Origin: Agriotes lineatus
Lineage: Eukaryota > Arthropoda > Insecta > Coleoptera > Elateridae
Reading direction: 5' to 3'
Assembly (NCBI GenBank): GCA_940337035.1
Contig: OW679203.1
Location: 80,863,061 to 80,927,060 of the forward strand
Length of the DNA stretch: 64,000 nucleotides
The notes beneath the pieces were generated by a model. That model saw only the letters and a list, made by a program, of their open reading frames with translations. It searched no databases and had not been told where the DNA came from. The number at the start of each line of letters is the position of its first letter. Position 1 is the stretch's first letter. Positions 11,315 through 23,163 of the stretch are shown here, in pieces. A program made the translations under genes and the position numbers.

Positions 11315-14300
11315 ATAATGATGCGACATATGTGTCATGCTGAAATATGGCAGTTCTTCTTTCTCTTCCGACGTATAATTTTTACCATTTTTTATTTATA
11401 CAGCCGCACATTTGTTCTTCTCTCTCTTGATCTATCTCAATTTCTTAATGACATTTATCTATTTCTTCTCTCTGTCTTTTACTTATTTCCCTATGATGTC
11501 TATTTTCCAACCAGAAATTGTAGTGGCACTACATATAATATCAGCAGATTGAAACTCCAATGGTGAAACAGACAATTACAAGAACAAGTATATATTTTTG
11601 TGGTGTTGAATATGTCAAATGTTAAAATAAAACAGTTCATCTTTCTCTTTCGACCCATAATTTAGCGGTTTCAAATTTATACGTTGACAAGCTTTTTCTC
11701 ATCTCTCTCGCACTACCTTAGGTTTGCATATATGTCCGTGTATTGCTCCACTAGGCTTTCTTCTTCTCTCTTGGTAATTACCATTTTCTACCCATACGGT
11801 CTGGTAGCACAGTACATAACGACTCCAGGTTGGAACACCAATAGTGAAACAGACAATTACAAGAAAAGGAAAAAATTATAATAATGTGACGTATGGGGCA
11901 GTTTTTCTTCCGCTTCCGACGTATAATCTTTAGCATTTCCAATTTATACAACCAGAAATTCTGATCGCCCAGTATATAGCAACTGCAGATTGAAATATCA
12001 ATGGAGCAATAAACAACAGGGATAAACTACAATAATGCGGCATATGTCCCATGCTGAAATAGGGCAGTTCTTCTTTCTCTTCCGTCGTATACTTTTTATC
12101 ATTTCTGATTTATAAAGCAGCACATTTATTCTCTTTAATCTTGCTCATTCTCAGTTTCTTATATAGATTTAGCTATTTCCTCTCTTGGTCTTCTTCTTTT
12201 CTTGTCTATTATCCAAACAGAAGATCTGATCGCGCAACATATAGCAACTGCAGGTTGGAATACCACTAAAGGAATAAACCATAATGATGCGACATATGTC
12301 GCATGCTGAAATATGGCAGTTCTTTTCTCTCTTCCGACGTATAATTTTTACCATTTTTGAGTTATACAGCAATACGTTTCTTCATTCACCTCTTGCTCAT
12401 TCTCGTTTCTTACATACATTTATTTATTTCTTTCCCTGGTTGTCTTTTTTTCTTGTCTATTATCCAAGCAGAATATATAGCAACTGCAGGTTGGAATATT
12501 AATGGAGAAATACACAATTGCAAGAACAGGGATAAACCATAAATAATGATGCGACATATTGGTCATGCTGAAATATGGTAATTCTTCGTTTTCCTCCGAC
12601 GTATAATTTTTTCTCATTTCTGATTTATACAGCAGCACATTTCTTCTTCTCCCTCTTGCTCATTCTGAGTTGCTTATATATATTTAGTTATATCCTCTCT
12701 TGGTCTTCTTCTTTTCTTGTCTATTGTCCAATCAGAAGATCTCGTCTCACAGTATATAACAACTTCAGGTTGGAAACAATTACAAGAACAAGCATATATT
12801 TGTGTGGTGTCGAATATATCAAATGCTAAAATAAACAATTCTCCTTTCCCTTTTGACGCGGTGTAGCTATTTCGAATTTATACGTTGACAAAGTTTCTCC
12901 TCTCTCTCGTACTGCCTTAGGTTCTCATATATTGCTCTATTGCTTCATTCGGCTTTTTTCTTCTCTCCTGGTAATGTCTTTCTAACCAGAAGATCTGCAG
13001 CTTGGAACCCCAATGGTGAGATAGACAATTACAAGAAAAGGAATAAATTATAGTAATATGACGTATGTCTCATACTGAAATGGAGCAATTCTTCTTCCCC
13101 TTCCGACGTATAATTTTTGTCATTTCTAATTTATACAGTAGTAGATTTCTTTTATTTCCATTTCACTCTATCTCAGTTTCTCATACACATTTATCTACGG
13201 CTTTACTCGGTTTTCTGATTCTTCAATTGTGGTGTCTATTTTCCAACCAGATATTCTGGTAGCACAGTATATAGCAAATACAAGTTGGAATACAAATGAG
13301 GAAATAAACTATTACAAGAACAGGGATAAGCTGCAATCTACAAAGATGTGATATATGTCTCATGCTGAAATGAAGCAGTTCTTCTTACTCTTTCGACGTA
13401 TAATTTTTACCAATTCTGATTTATATAGCAGCACATTTCTTATTCTACCTCTTGATCATTCTCAGTTTTTTATATACATATATTTATTCCTACTCTCTGT
13501 CTTTTTCCCCTTTCCGTGTGATAATAAGGCAGTTCTTCTTTCTCTTCCAATGTCTGATCTTTGCTCTTTCCGATTTATAGAGTAGCACATCTCTCCTTCT
13601 TCTTGCAGTATTTCACTTTTTCATATACATTTACTTCCTTTCCTCATTTTTTTTTCTTTCCTTGTGATATCTGTGTTCTAATCAGAAGGTCTGGTCGCAC
13701 AGCATTTGAAAGTAGCAGGTTGGAAAACGAATGGTAAAATAAGCAATCACAAGAATAGGGAGAATTTATTCTAATGAAGCAGTTGTTCTTTCTTTCCCGA
13801 TATCTAATTTTCTGTTTCCAAATTATACATTAGTACACTCCCCTTTTTTCTCACGCGTTATCTTAGTTTTCCATATATACTTATCTATTTCTTCTCTCGG
13901 TTTTTTCTTCCTTTCGTGTGATGCCTATTTTCCAACCAGCAGTTTTGGTCGCTATATAACAACTGCAGGTTAGAACACCAATGGTAAATTAGACAATGAC
14001 AAGAACACGGATACATTATTGTGATGTGACATATGTCTTATGCTGAAATGGATCAGTTTATTGTTTTCTTTGCCATTTTTAATGTATACAGTATACATTT
14101 CTTTTTCTCCTTCTCGCTGTATATCAGTTTCTGATATGCATTTATCTATTTCTTTGTGATGTTTTTGTTGAAACCAGTCCCACAGTATATAATAACAGCA
14201 AGTTGGAAAACCAATGGTGAAATAGCTAACCAGAAGACCAGCAATACCTTATTGTGGTGTGACATACGTTTCATGCTGAAATGGAGCAGTTCTTGATCCT

Positions 14301-15604
14301 TTTCGACTTGTTTTCTTAGCCATTTTAAATTTATACAGTAGCACATCTTCTTCTCCCTCTCGCCCTATCTCAGTATTTCATATACATTAATTTTTTTCCC
14401 TCAGTTTTCCCCTTCTTTCCATGTGATGTCTGTATTCAGACTTTAAGATCTGGTTGTACAGTATATATTAATAGCGAGTTCGAAAGCAATAAGCCATCAC
14501 AAGAACAGGGATGAATTATTGCGAGATGGCATTTGTCTAATTTTCAAATGGGGCAGTTGTTTGTCCTTTTCCGATGTCTAATTTCCTTGTTTCCAAATTA
14601 TACGCTAGCAAACTTCTCCTTCTTTCTGTCATGCTCTATCTTAGTTTCTCATTTATATATATATTTATTTATTTTCTCGGTTTACTCCTTTCCTTGTGAT
14701 GTCTATTTTCTAACCAGAAGTTCTGGTCCCGCAGTATATAACAACTGCAGCTTGGAAAACCAATGGTGAAATAGACAATTACAAAAACAGGAATAAATTG
14801 TAGTGATGTGATGTATGTCTCATGTTGAAATGGGCCAGTCCTTCTTCTTCTCCCAACGTCTAATCTTTGCCGTATCCAATTTATACAGCAGCGAATTTAA
14901 TTTTTTTCACTGTTGCTCTATTACAGTTTCTCATATATATTTATCGATTTCTTCTCTCAGTTTCAATCTGCTTTCGGTGTGCTCTCCATTTTCCAACCAG
15001 AAAGTTTGCTCGCACAGTATGTAACAACAGCAAAGCAAGTGCAAAAATAGAACTATATTTTTGTTATGTCTGTTGCTGATATGGGGAATATCTTCTTTCT
15101 TGTTCTACGTTTAGTTTTAGTTTTCAATCTATAAACTACTTCTTCTTCTCTCCTTTGCTCGATCTTACTTTCTCATTCATATTTATCTATTTTTTCGCTC
15201 AGTCCTTTCTTCGTAATCTTTATTTTCCAGAGAGGGAGTTTGATTCAACAGTATATAACAACTGCTTTTATGACGTGAAATATATTTGATGTTGAAATGA
15301 AGCAGTTCTTCTTCTTTCAATGTTAACACAGAAACACATATTTTTCGCTCTCTCTTTCTCTCTCGCTGTCGCTTAATTTCTCATATATCTTCATCTATTT
15401 CTTCTCCTAGTCTTCACTTTATCCGTCTGGTCTCTGTTTTAGACTTCGGTTTGGGAATCACTCTTCGTACAATCGGCGTACATGACCTTTTTCCTCATTG
15501 GTCGTTTTTGCTTGTCTCCAGTATCCTACTTGTAATTATTAGTCACAGGTTACAGGCATAAACGTAAATGTATGTATGTCGGCAACGACAAAGAAAATAT
15601 AAAT

Positions 15605-16055
15605 GTGACTATTCAATTCACCTGTAATCTGTCAAAAAGCGACCAATGAAAATCCAGAATTTTGACGTTTCTTGGCCAATCAAAAAAATATCAGTGGATA
15701 TATCTTCTTAGAAGGTATTCAAGTGACTATTTTAAACAAATGTGATTTTTATTAGAAAAAGTCAATATTAGTGTTCTGTTACTATAGAAATTGCGTAGTT
15801 TGTTGCTAGATTTACTGAAAACTAATTTGACAAAGTAGTTTGGTTCATTAAATAGTCCCTCGAATACCATTCTTAGTCAAAGTTAAGTAGATTATTTTTG
15901 CGGTGGTATCACTACTCATGTCCATTGCGCTTGGGATTAGGACTCGTGCTAGCGCACTCGTCCTAATCATACCAAAGCGCAATGGACATTCGTGACACCA
16001 CCGCAAAAATAGTCGGCATAACTTTGACTACTCATGGTATTATAAGTGACTATTC
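15605..16055 (-). mobile_element. Hairpin element with 441-bp unit, single copy
   Basis: A 451-bp non-coding element bounded by the identical 10-bp direct repeat GTGACTATTC at 15605-15614 and 16046-16055. About half of it (15840-16055) is a foldback whose arms carry CATTGCGCTTGGGATTAGG and CCTAATCATACCAAAGCGC around a CGCTAGCAC-like centre; outer arms carry CAAAGTTAAGTAGATTATTT and AATAGTCGGCATAACTTTG. The remainder (15605-15840) includes a third copy of GTGACTATT at about 15731. The same unit, in the opposite orientation, forms the tandem trimer at 33526-34880. The distance between the two direct repeats here (441) equals the period there (442). Whether the 10-bp repeat is a target-site duplication or belongs to the element is open. 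Confidence 0.85.
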
Positions 16056-17419
16056 TCAGACGTGATGGCAAGATCAAGGTTAGAAACAAAATGTGAACTC
16101 AAAATAAACCAGTTGGAGGGTAACATGTAGATGAGATAAATGGTGATTAACATTTTTAAAATGTGTTGTTCCAACTATCTCAATTGAAAATTTCAATATT
16201 ATATACGTGTTTCATTTCGTTTTTTAAATTGTCTTAATATTTCTTTATTGGCTTGAGTATTTGTATTGGACAGTGGGAATGCTGCTTTGGTTTTTCAAAG
16301 TTTACCCATGAAACCAATCTTAGCCTTCACTTACGAATACGTTTTATCTTCTATTTTCTCTAGACCAATGGCCAATTTTATAGTTATTGGTTTGACTGCC
16401 CGGAAGTTTAAGACAGCCATTTTGTGTCTATTCCGAGACTAAGAAGGCGATTAATCAACTCAGCAACCTTCAAACTGCATCACCTGATTTTAAATCGCGT
16501 TCAACTCGACTCTCTCCATTGGTGAATTTACGAACAATAATTGCGGATGTTAACCATCGCACTACAAATCGCCGCTAAAGCAACAGGACAATAGGCTGCT
16601 GTGCAAAAAAATTTCGATGGTTGGAAATTCCAAATAGCCATAGCCACCTAAGCGTAGTTTATTTCTGAGTTTTGATTGTTTCAATTGGTTAGTTACTATT
16701 TTTTTAAATTATTGCTTTGACCTCCAGCTTTAACACCTATTGGATTTTCCAGGAGAATAACCTCTTAGTCAAATTTCTTAACCACCATCGTCCATCTTAT
16801 TCCAGGTATATGCCAGTCTTCCTTATTTAAATTGCCAAACTGCAGCTTGCATATTATTAGATCCTGCTTACATAATTTCCATATACCGAAGCGCATTTAA
16901 GTGCAAATGCAACTTTCAAACTTTCTTCTGCATTACAGCATAACTACAAACAATTGCTGCATGGATTTAGTTAAATTAAATTAGCGGCATATATAAGCTT
17001 GCTCATAGAAAAGTTGTTCTAGTTGGAAGGAAATTTATAGTTTCTTGTCCCGGCACCTGTTTTACATATGCAAATTCCTTCTTAGTCATAAAGCACCGTT
17101 TTATACCTTAATCACGTTAGTCGTTAACAATTGGTTAGCAGTATCGGTTTCGCGGCACGCATGCACTTAATTGGTTGTAAATAACTGCAACAGTTAGAAT
17201 ACCTAATCATACAAATTAATATTTGACACCTTTTTCTTTTAATGTATTTAGTTATGACTTTTTGCTACTCCTACAGCTACAATTCGTGGGTATCTTGTAG
17301 TAGATACTTACAGAAGTTGTTCCATTGATATTTTTTATTCTTAGTGCATGATAGCGTAAACATTTGGCTCACTATATTTTATTGAACGTTTTCTTTAAAA
17401 TCGCGCGTGGCAATCTAAC
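16056..17419. other. Unassigned sequence
   Basis: AT-rich sequence with no recognisable coding trace or repeat. The stretch at 16430-16570 is slightly richer in GC without an open frame of note. Confidence 0.5.
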
Positions 17420-18330
17420 AAGATTAAAACCCATTAAAGGGTTTCAATCACTAAGGTATCGAAATTTTCTTAGTTACAAAACAAATTCAGCTGAGCAAAT
17501 TAGTTGTGGAACACCTATATAACGATCGTCATCTTCCAAGGCCGAACAGATAATTCTTCCAACAAATCTAAAATCAAATGAATTATCGCAACAACCAAGG
17601 GTAGCCCTATAATAAAAATAACACGAGGAGATCTGACCACGTTAGAAGCTAAGAAATACGACAAAGGTGTAATATAGAGAAGGTTGGAAGCTGGCCATAC
17701 AAAGCCCTTGAAAGGCTTCAATCGAAAATGCTTCGAGCTGTAGCAAATTTACGTGGATATATTACCAATCGACTGCTATACTAACATATCAAACCTTTTT
17801 AGTCCACAACAGGGTCACTGGTGGTGAAAATGAACCGATGGAGCAACTTAATAGAGATGGTCAATTTCTAAGTAGGGCGAACTGATGATCTGTCCCTTCA
17901 ACAGATTTAAAACCAAACAAATTCTCGAAACAACCTAAGAGCAAATCTTAGATCAACCAGTGTTCGACGCAAACAGATACCAGTTACCAATCGAGTAGAT
18001 AGATACTAATGTACCAAATGGATACTATGCTCTCAAAATGGGCTTAGTTACAAATGATTCAGCTGTCAAGTGCAACGATACGCTCATTGGACATGGAAAT
18101 AAACTTGTGGAGCAACTATATAACAACGGTCAATTTCCAAAGAAGCCAAACAGATTATTCACGCTTTCAACATATTTAAAACCAACCAAATTCTGGTCAA
18201 AGGGAGTACTTAGGCAGCATGGTAGAAGACAGATTAGTAACGATATTAAATAATAATAAATCAACAGGGAATACATCTCTAGGAAGACCTAGAAAAAATA
18301 AAGAAAGTTGTTGAACTAACCGAGCTATAA
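17420..18330 (+). mobile_element. Three tandem copies of a Jockey-like LINE 3' end (decayed)
   Basis: Translation of the + strand gives, in broken frames, motifs typical of the C-terminal end of Jockey-type ORF2 proteins: RLQSKMLRAVAN followed by YITN near 17715-17790 (compare the family's QRFQSK-LR--APWYV-N), and HGNKLVEQLY with PNRL near 18090-18160 (compare HPN-LA-QL---RRLKR). The second block occurs three times: near 17490 (KLVVEHLYND, PRPNR), near 17835 (GAGCAACTTAATAGAGATGG at DNA level) and near 18100, spaced by about 337 and 269 bp. So the 3' end appears as three diverged head-to-tail units. All contain stops. The clade is inferred from remembered motifs. Confidence 0.55.
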
Positions 18331-18727
18331 TATTAAAGGAAGTAGAAGAAGACAATAACCTCCTTGGTAAAATTTGCTTTGTCTGTAAAAAGAATCGAGA
18401 ATTGTGTAAAAACCATCTGCAAAGTACCAAGTGAATTTAAAGGTCTGGTTCTAAGAGACTGACATTTCGCTAGATGTGCTAGGGATACAATTGTTACTTA
18501 CAATAAATAGTCCATACAACTTCTTGAATAACTCTTATCATGGCTGATATTTTTTCCTGCTGGCATTGGGATTATCATCAATCATGTTCGGTATATCTTC
18601 TTTGAAATGATGCGTTCGGGTGGTTTGTTCTTAGCTCAACAGCAATAGGGTTAAAAGGTCCTGTGTTTCGAAAACGTTGCTAATTGGCTTCGTCCTATTC
18701 AGACACTGTCTTATTGGGAACGTTTGG

Positions 18728-18751
18728 TCAAAGATTATATATAATCTTTGA
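18728..18751. repeat. Perfect 24-bp palindrome
   Basis: The sequence TCAAAGATTATA followed by its exact complement, with no spacer. It is AT-rich, so a chance origin is possible. I see no element around it. Confidence 0.85.
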
Positions 18752-20016
18752 TTTGGTGGAAGAGACACCCAAATTCTTTAGTATTATATCATTTGCATGG
18801 CAGTACAGGAAATTCTGTCACCATTACCATGTATAATGATACACTATTCTGCGATTTAACGACTGACATTAATTCGACTATTTATTTCAAGCGCTAATTT
18901 TACTGTTACTTTTTTTCAAACAGAACGGAAGATTGGAAGTTGTACCATACAACTGAGAAATCCATGAAATGAACACGTGGATGAAGATGGTAGGAGGTAA
19001 TAAACCAGTAGAAAACATCATTTCTAGGAATACCCAGTAAAACTCTAGACAATTCTTAGAATAAACCGACTAGAGTACTAAAAGAAAAAGAAGAGGGGAG
19101 AAAGAAAAGAAGAAAAATAAATTTACCTGACATTATTCATACACTATATTTAAAATTACTAGTAGTTAAGGGAAATGCAATCCATCTTTCAATTGTTGTC
19201 TTTACTACATCGCTTTCTGGGCAAAACACAAGGAAAAGACATCGCAGAAGATCACCCACTATATGGACGAACATGATCACCATCCATAGGGTGATACAAC
19301 AATTTTAGATAAAAAAGGCATTTAATTTTTCGCAACCACCACACTTCGTTTAACGACATTAGATGTAGAAGAATATAGTCCCTTGATGTTATCTTCAAAT
19401 ATTCTTACCATATGGCATCTATATGATGCACGTCGATTGCACTAATCCGAAATAAAATCTGTCTCACTCTTTTTCTAACTAGTTCGTAGAGATGTTTTTA
19501 ATAAGTCAGTTCATAACTAACAAAGAGCATGATGCCGCCTATCGCCATTCTACATACCGTAAAATGCAATGAAATTAGTCAACCTTTAACGAAGAAACGT
19601 GTCCAATTAAATGTTAGGAAATCTAAAGAAAGCAACTGTGTTGACAAGTTTTTTTTAAACTAGTGCGCTGTGAAATTCAGGTGAAATGGAAGATTGCAAC
19701 AGGAAATGTCCATATTGGGGGTAATATAACGAATTGGTAGGTTAAATGGTTAGGAAGAGCAATCAAAGGGTCATTTTATTTTTTTTTAGTTTTCATCGAA
19801 ACGGCTTGTTTCTATGACGTGAGGAGTCCACCAAGTCTCAAATTATTACTCAAATAGTACTTCCAAAGTATCATTTTCTACGTATAACATTACTACGTCT
19901 CTAATATTCACGGAGCTCTGTGATTTTTTTGCTGATATCGTTTTACAAAAAGTTAATTAAATCTGTTGTAATACAGAATACATTGTAGCAATCACAAAAA
20001 CCAAAACGGAATTTTA

Positions 20017-20040
20017 CCTTTACTTTTGTACAAGTAAAGG
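20017..20040. repeat. Short inverted repeat (hairpin)
   Basis: CCTTTACTT and AAGTAAAGG face each other over a 6-base loop. No surrounding gene gives it a role. Confidence 0.75.
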
Positions 20041-21059
20041 CGAATCTTCTGCGAAAACATGCAAATATCAAGCAGAACATTTGCGAGTCATACAGTTACA
20101 CAATAAAAGAGTGCAACGATCACAACCTATGCTACTTACTGTAAAACCACCGGCTTAAACCTACTCTTCCACCATGATTTGTATGAATTCGTTAAACTGA
20201 GACGGCCGTCGGCTTTTTACAAAGAAAGTTTGTGGGAGTGCTTCCTGAAAAACTAGATTCTCAGACGAACTTCGATCCGGAACAAGAAGTGATCGAAGGT
20301 AATTACAAGCTATCAAGGTTAGAACGAGCGTCAGTAGTGTTTTCGGTCCAAACATATCAGGACCGGCGTAGCTAATTGTCATTCATGTATCAGTAGTTTG
20401 TGGTTTTGATTTACGCGAGAAAAGTTTCCAAAAGTGTTTTCCGTAATTTTTAATTGTGAACAAAAGATAAAGATCTGCCTGCGGCCAAAGGCAACAAGAT
20501 GAAAATAAATCCAGATTCGAAGTGGTTTGCATTGTCATGTTTAACAAATTTTATCATTTATTTTACTAATGTTCAATCGATGCACTTTGACCATCAGATT
20601 CTGGTACACATCTTGCTATTAAAATTACCGGCAGTAAAAGTGCAAGTGGACGGAAAGCATATGTATATACTGGTAGAAAGCATTTCGATTCTTGTCTATC
20701 CGAATTATTCTTGTTCTTCCTCTTAACGTGAGCAACTTGTGATTGTGTTTAACCGCATATAAATCTACCACTCTTTTCCACACGCTTGTAGTGAACAAAA
20801 CTGGAACATACTGTATTTAATCAATCTCCTGTAGTTTTAATTTAACTAATGGTCCGATTTATTTGCATATAATCGATATCGATCAGAAGAATTAGCATTT
20901 ATTGTCATTACTTATGCAAAATGTGACTTACAAGTTTTTCTTGATCTTTCTTCTGGACGTTTTTTAAATGTTTTTTACGTTTTCTCTAACGTACTGACTT
21001 AATGATAAGTGCTATTCGTCACTGATGTTTCAATAATTGTTAATAAAATCTTCGAAAAG

Positions 21060-21200
21060 ATGTTAAAAGAATGGAAAAATTTGGTACTAATACGTAAAGA
21101 CAGAACCGTGGACTGTGACAACTACGGAGACAAATATATATATAGCGTTGTCAATGTACTCTAAGATAATAAAAAGGTGCAACAAAAGCAAGAGGTGTAA
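21060..21200 (+). mobile_element. LINE reverse transcriptase fragment
   Basis: Reading from 21060 gives MLKEWKNLVLIRKDRTVDC and then DNYGDKYIYS, which fits the first conserved block of insect LINE reverse transcriptases (pattern W-----I-I-KKGDK-DC-NYRGI-LL). The canonical NYRGI has become NYGDK. The frame ends at a stop near 21163 and traces continue weakly after it. Short and decayed; the upstream and downstream parts of the enzyme are not here. Confidence 0.55.
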
Positions 21201-21589
21201 TTAGGGAAAGCAACAACAAGACGATATAGTCACTCTGCGAATGATACTAGAGAAGTATTGTTATCGGTAAATCCCTATTTACGAAATATAACAAGTTTAA
21301 ATGGTGCTCAGTAGCTCAGCCTGATAGCAGCGAGTCCAGATATTCGAAATAATTTATAGCGCCACCGTAATATTTTTTATTCCTGACTCGAAAACCAACT
21401 TCGTTTGAAGAACGGATAGTAGTTCATACATATCTACGAGCAGTCAGCATGAATACACACGCGATGAATGGACAGCATTTACGTTAGAGTACCTTCACAT
21501 CCTAAACACAAAAACCTTCAGTCTGAGTGTCTCTTGTCAACTTTAAAAATGAACAGTTTCTTCTCGTGCCGATTTGACAAATACCACCT

Positions 21590-22298
21590 ATACAGGGTGA
21601 TTCATAATTAGTGAATCAAACTGAAATGGTAGATTCCTCATGTCAAAAGAAGACAAAAAGTCTATATAAACATATGTCCTTAACCAAACGGTCACCGAGG
21701 TTGAAAGTTCACTTTTTTTTAAAACTGAATTCCTTTGAGCAGATTGGGGGAAAGTTAATGATATTTTCAGTGTAAGTATTACTGAAGACTAGGCATCTTT
21801 GACTGTTATCCTTATTTTAACATGACATTCCAGTGGCGTAGAAACCGAACAAGGTGCCCCTTTGTCAACATTCGATAAGCTACTGCCATATTTTATAATT
21901 CCGATTTGTTTTTTTTAATCTACATTCAATTTGTTATTAAAAAGTACTTTTGCATTATTTTATTAAATTATCAGTATTCCTGTAATTTTTAATTTACAAA
22001 TCTACTAAGCTTGCAAACAGCAAACTGATTTTTATAACTAAAAGGTATTAACAATCAAAAATCAAAGTTAAAAAAATTATATTTCTGATTTCGAATGTCT
22101 ATCAAAATACAACTAATAGTCAAAGATGCCTAGTCTTGAGTAATGCTTCACCCTGAAAATGTAATTAACTTTCCCCCAGCTCCATCAGAAAGATCAATAC
22201 CGGGCTAAAAAAATAAATGACAATGCCCTGAATCTCGGTATCCGTTTAGTTAAGAACTAGCACTTTGATGTGACCTACTTTTTAGCGTCACACTGTAT
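21590..22298. mobile_element. ~0.7-kb long-terminal-inverted-repeat element
   Basis: The left end TATACAGGGTGATTC faces GTCACACTGTATATTA on the right. Arms of about 190 bp can be followed inwards; the best-preserved parts are GGGGGAAAGTTAATGATATT (near 21745) against its complement near 22170, and AGACTAGGCATCTTTGACTG (near 21787) against AGTCAAAGATGCCTAGTC (near 22119). The middle is AT-rich and non-coding. The CAGGGTG-type end flanked by TA suggests a Tc1/mariner-like or similar DNA-transposon relation, but the superfamily is not proven. The outer arms are considerably decayed. Confidence 0.8.
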
Positions 22299-22388
22299 AT
22301 TATAGTGCCCCTTAGACAACCCACATGAGTTTGGAGTGGTATTCATCATTCGGAGGAAACTACAACACAAACAAAAGAATATGTTATA

Positions 22389-23163
22389 TCGGGTGACAAT
22401 GAGACTAGGGCCATGCTTATATCTTCTTTATTTATGAAAATATTTAGAAAAAAAATTATATGAAGATACTAGAGATAATTTCTGATTGACTCATAGTAAT
22501 AGTCAAAACGTCAAAATGATACCAACTTTAATTTTTTAAATGGATCGCCCTGTATATTTTATATTTTTCGGAATCTACAAGTCAAGTTGCATAAAGCAGT
22601 TTCGCCAAATGTTCATTTTTTCAAACAAAATTTTTTTTTCAACTTTTACTTGTTACGATAGAAGGCTGTGACTTGAAAAAATATGTTCCAATTGACTCTA
22701 GCTACTAATAATAATAGCTATTTTATCAATGAAGTCAATACCAAACCCTTAATAAAAGAACAAAAAATTTTAAATGGCACCACCAAGGGCCATCTTGCTA
22801 TTAAATAGCAAATTCAATTACCATTCTAACGATATGCACCATGCACTACTTTATATTCATCTAAAATTGAAGAATAATTAATTAATTTATTTTTTTAATA
22901 TATTTGTGTAATACTTAAGCAAGTTCGGCAGCACTGTTGTATATAATTTGAGTAGTAAATTGCGACAAACATAAAATATATAGGGTGATCTATTTAAAAA
23001 ATTAAAGTTAGTGCTATTTCCGGTAAAACCGGAAGTGGTCCATTTTGATTATACTTGTATGTCAATCCGAAATTATGTCTAGTATCCTTGTATCAAATTT
23101 CATCCAAATTCATTCATAAGTAACAGAGATAGAGGCATGGCCCTGGTCTCATTGTTACCCGGT
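22389..23163 (+). mobile_element. Long-TIR element (CGGGTGACAATGAG family), copy 1
   Basis: About 775 bp. The left end CGGGTGACAATGAGACTAGG faces CCTGGTCTCATTGTTACCCG. Each terminal repeat is roughly 165-185 bp and ends inwards at GGATCGCCCTGTATA (about 22555) and TATAGGGTGATC (about 22980). The middle (22560-22980) is AT-rich and non-coding, with TTTTATCAATGAAGTCAATA and TCTAACGATATGCACCATGC among the parts conserved in the second copy. That copy lies at 61045-61851 in the opposite orientation. Left flank TATAT and right flank TATA fit a TA target. Non-autonomous. Confidence 0.88.

Larger units (their letters stand above)
9605..15435 (+). repeat. Tandem array 2: ~255-290-bp pyrimidine-rich units
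   Basis: About 17-18 diverged copies of a unit that can be aligned on the box GTCTATTTTCCAACCAG. Copies of this box lie near 9765, 10959, 11499, 11950, 12203, 12459, 12718, 12974, 13234, 13670, 13925, 14430, 14701, 14984 and 15218. After the box come a TCTGGTCGCACAGTATATA part, CTGCAGGTTGGAA, a GACAATTACAAGAACAGGGA part, a CATATGTCTCATGCTGAAAT part, then two long C/T-rich tracts separated by an AATTTATACAGCAGCACAT part. The + strand of each unit is strongly pyrimidine-rich. The array is interrupted at 9851-10940 and by a foldback at 11058-11314. Several copies are shortened. No known family is recognised. Confidence 0.92.
18331..21058. other. Mostly unassigned sequence
   Basis: No gene recognised. 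Around 18250-18330 and 18990-19100 two short stretches resemble each other and could be remnants of a LINE C-terminal tail (a LGRPRK-like trace in the first), but this is weak. A 73-codon open frame on the minus strand at 20161-20382 and a 75-codon frame on the plus strand at 20499-20726 show no domain I can name. Confidence 0.45.

Noticed and set aside
20161..20382. Possible Pao/BEL-type integrase trace on the minus strand (SYAGPDMFGP)
   Set aside because: Only a YAGP-like word matches; no zinc finger, no catalytic DDE residues and no LTRs were found nearby.
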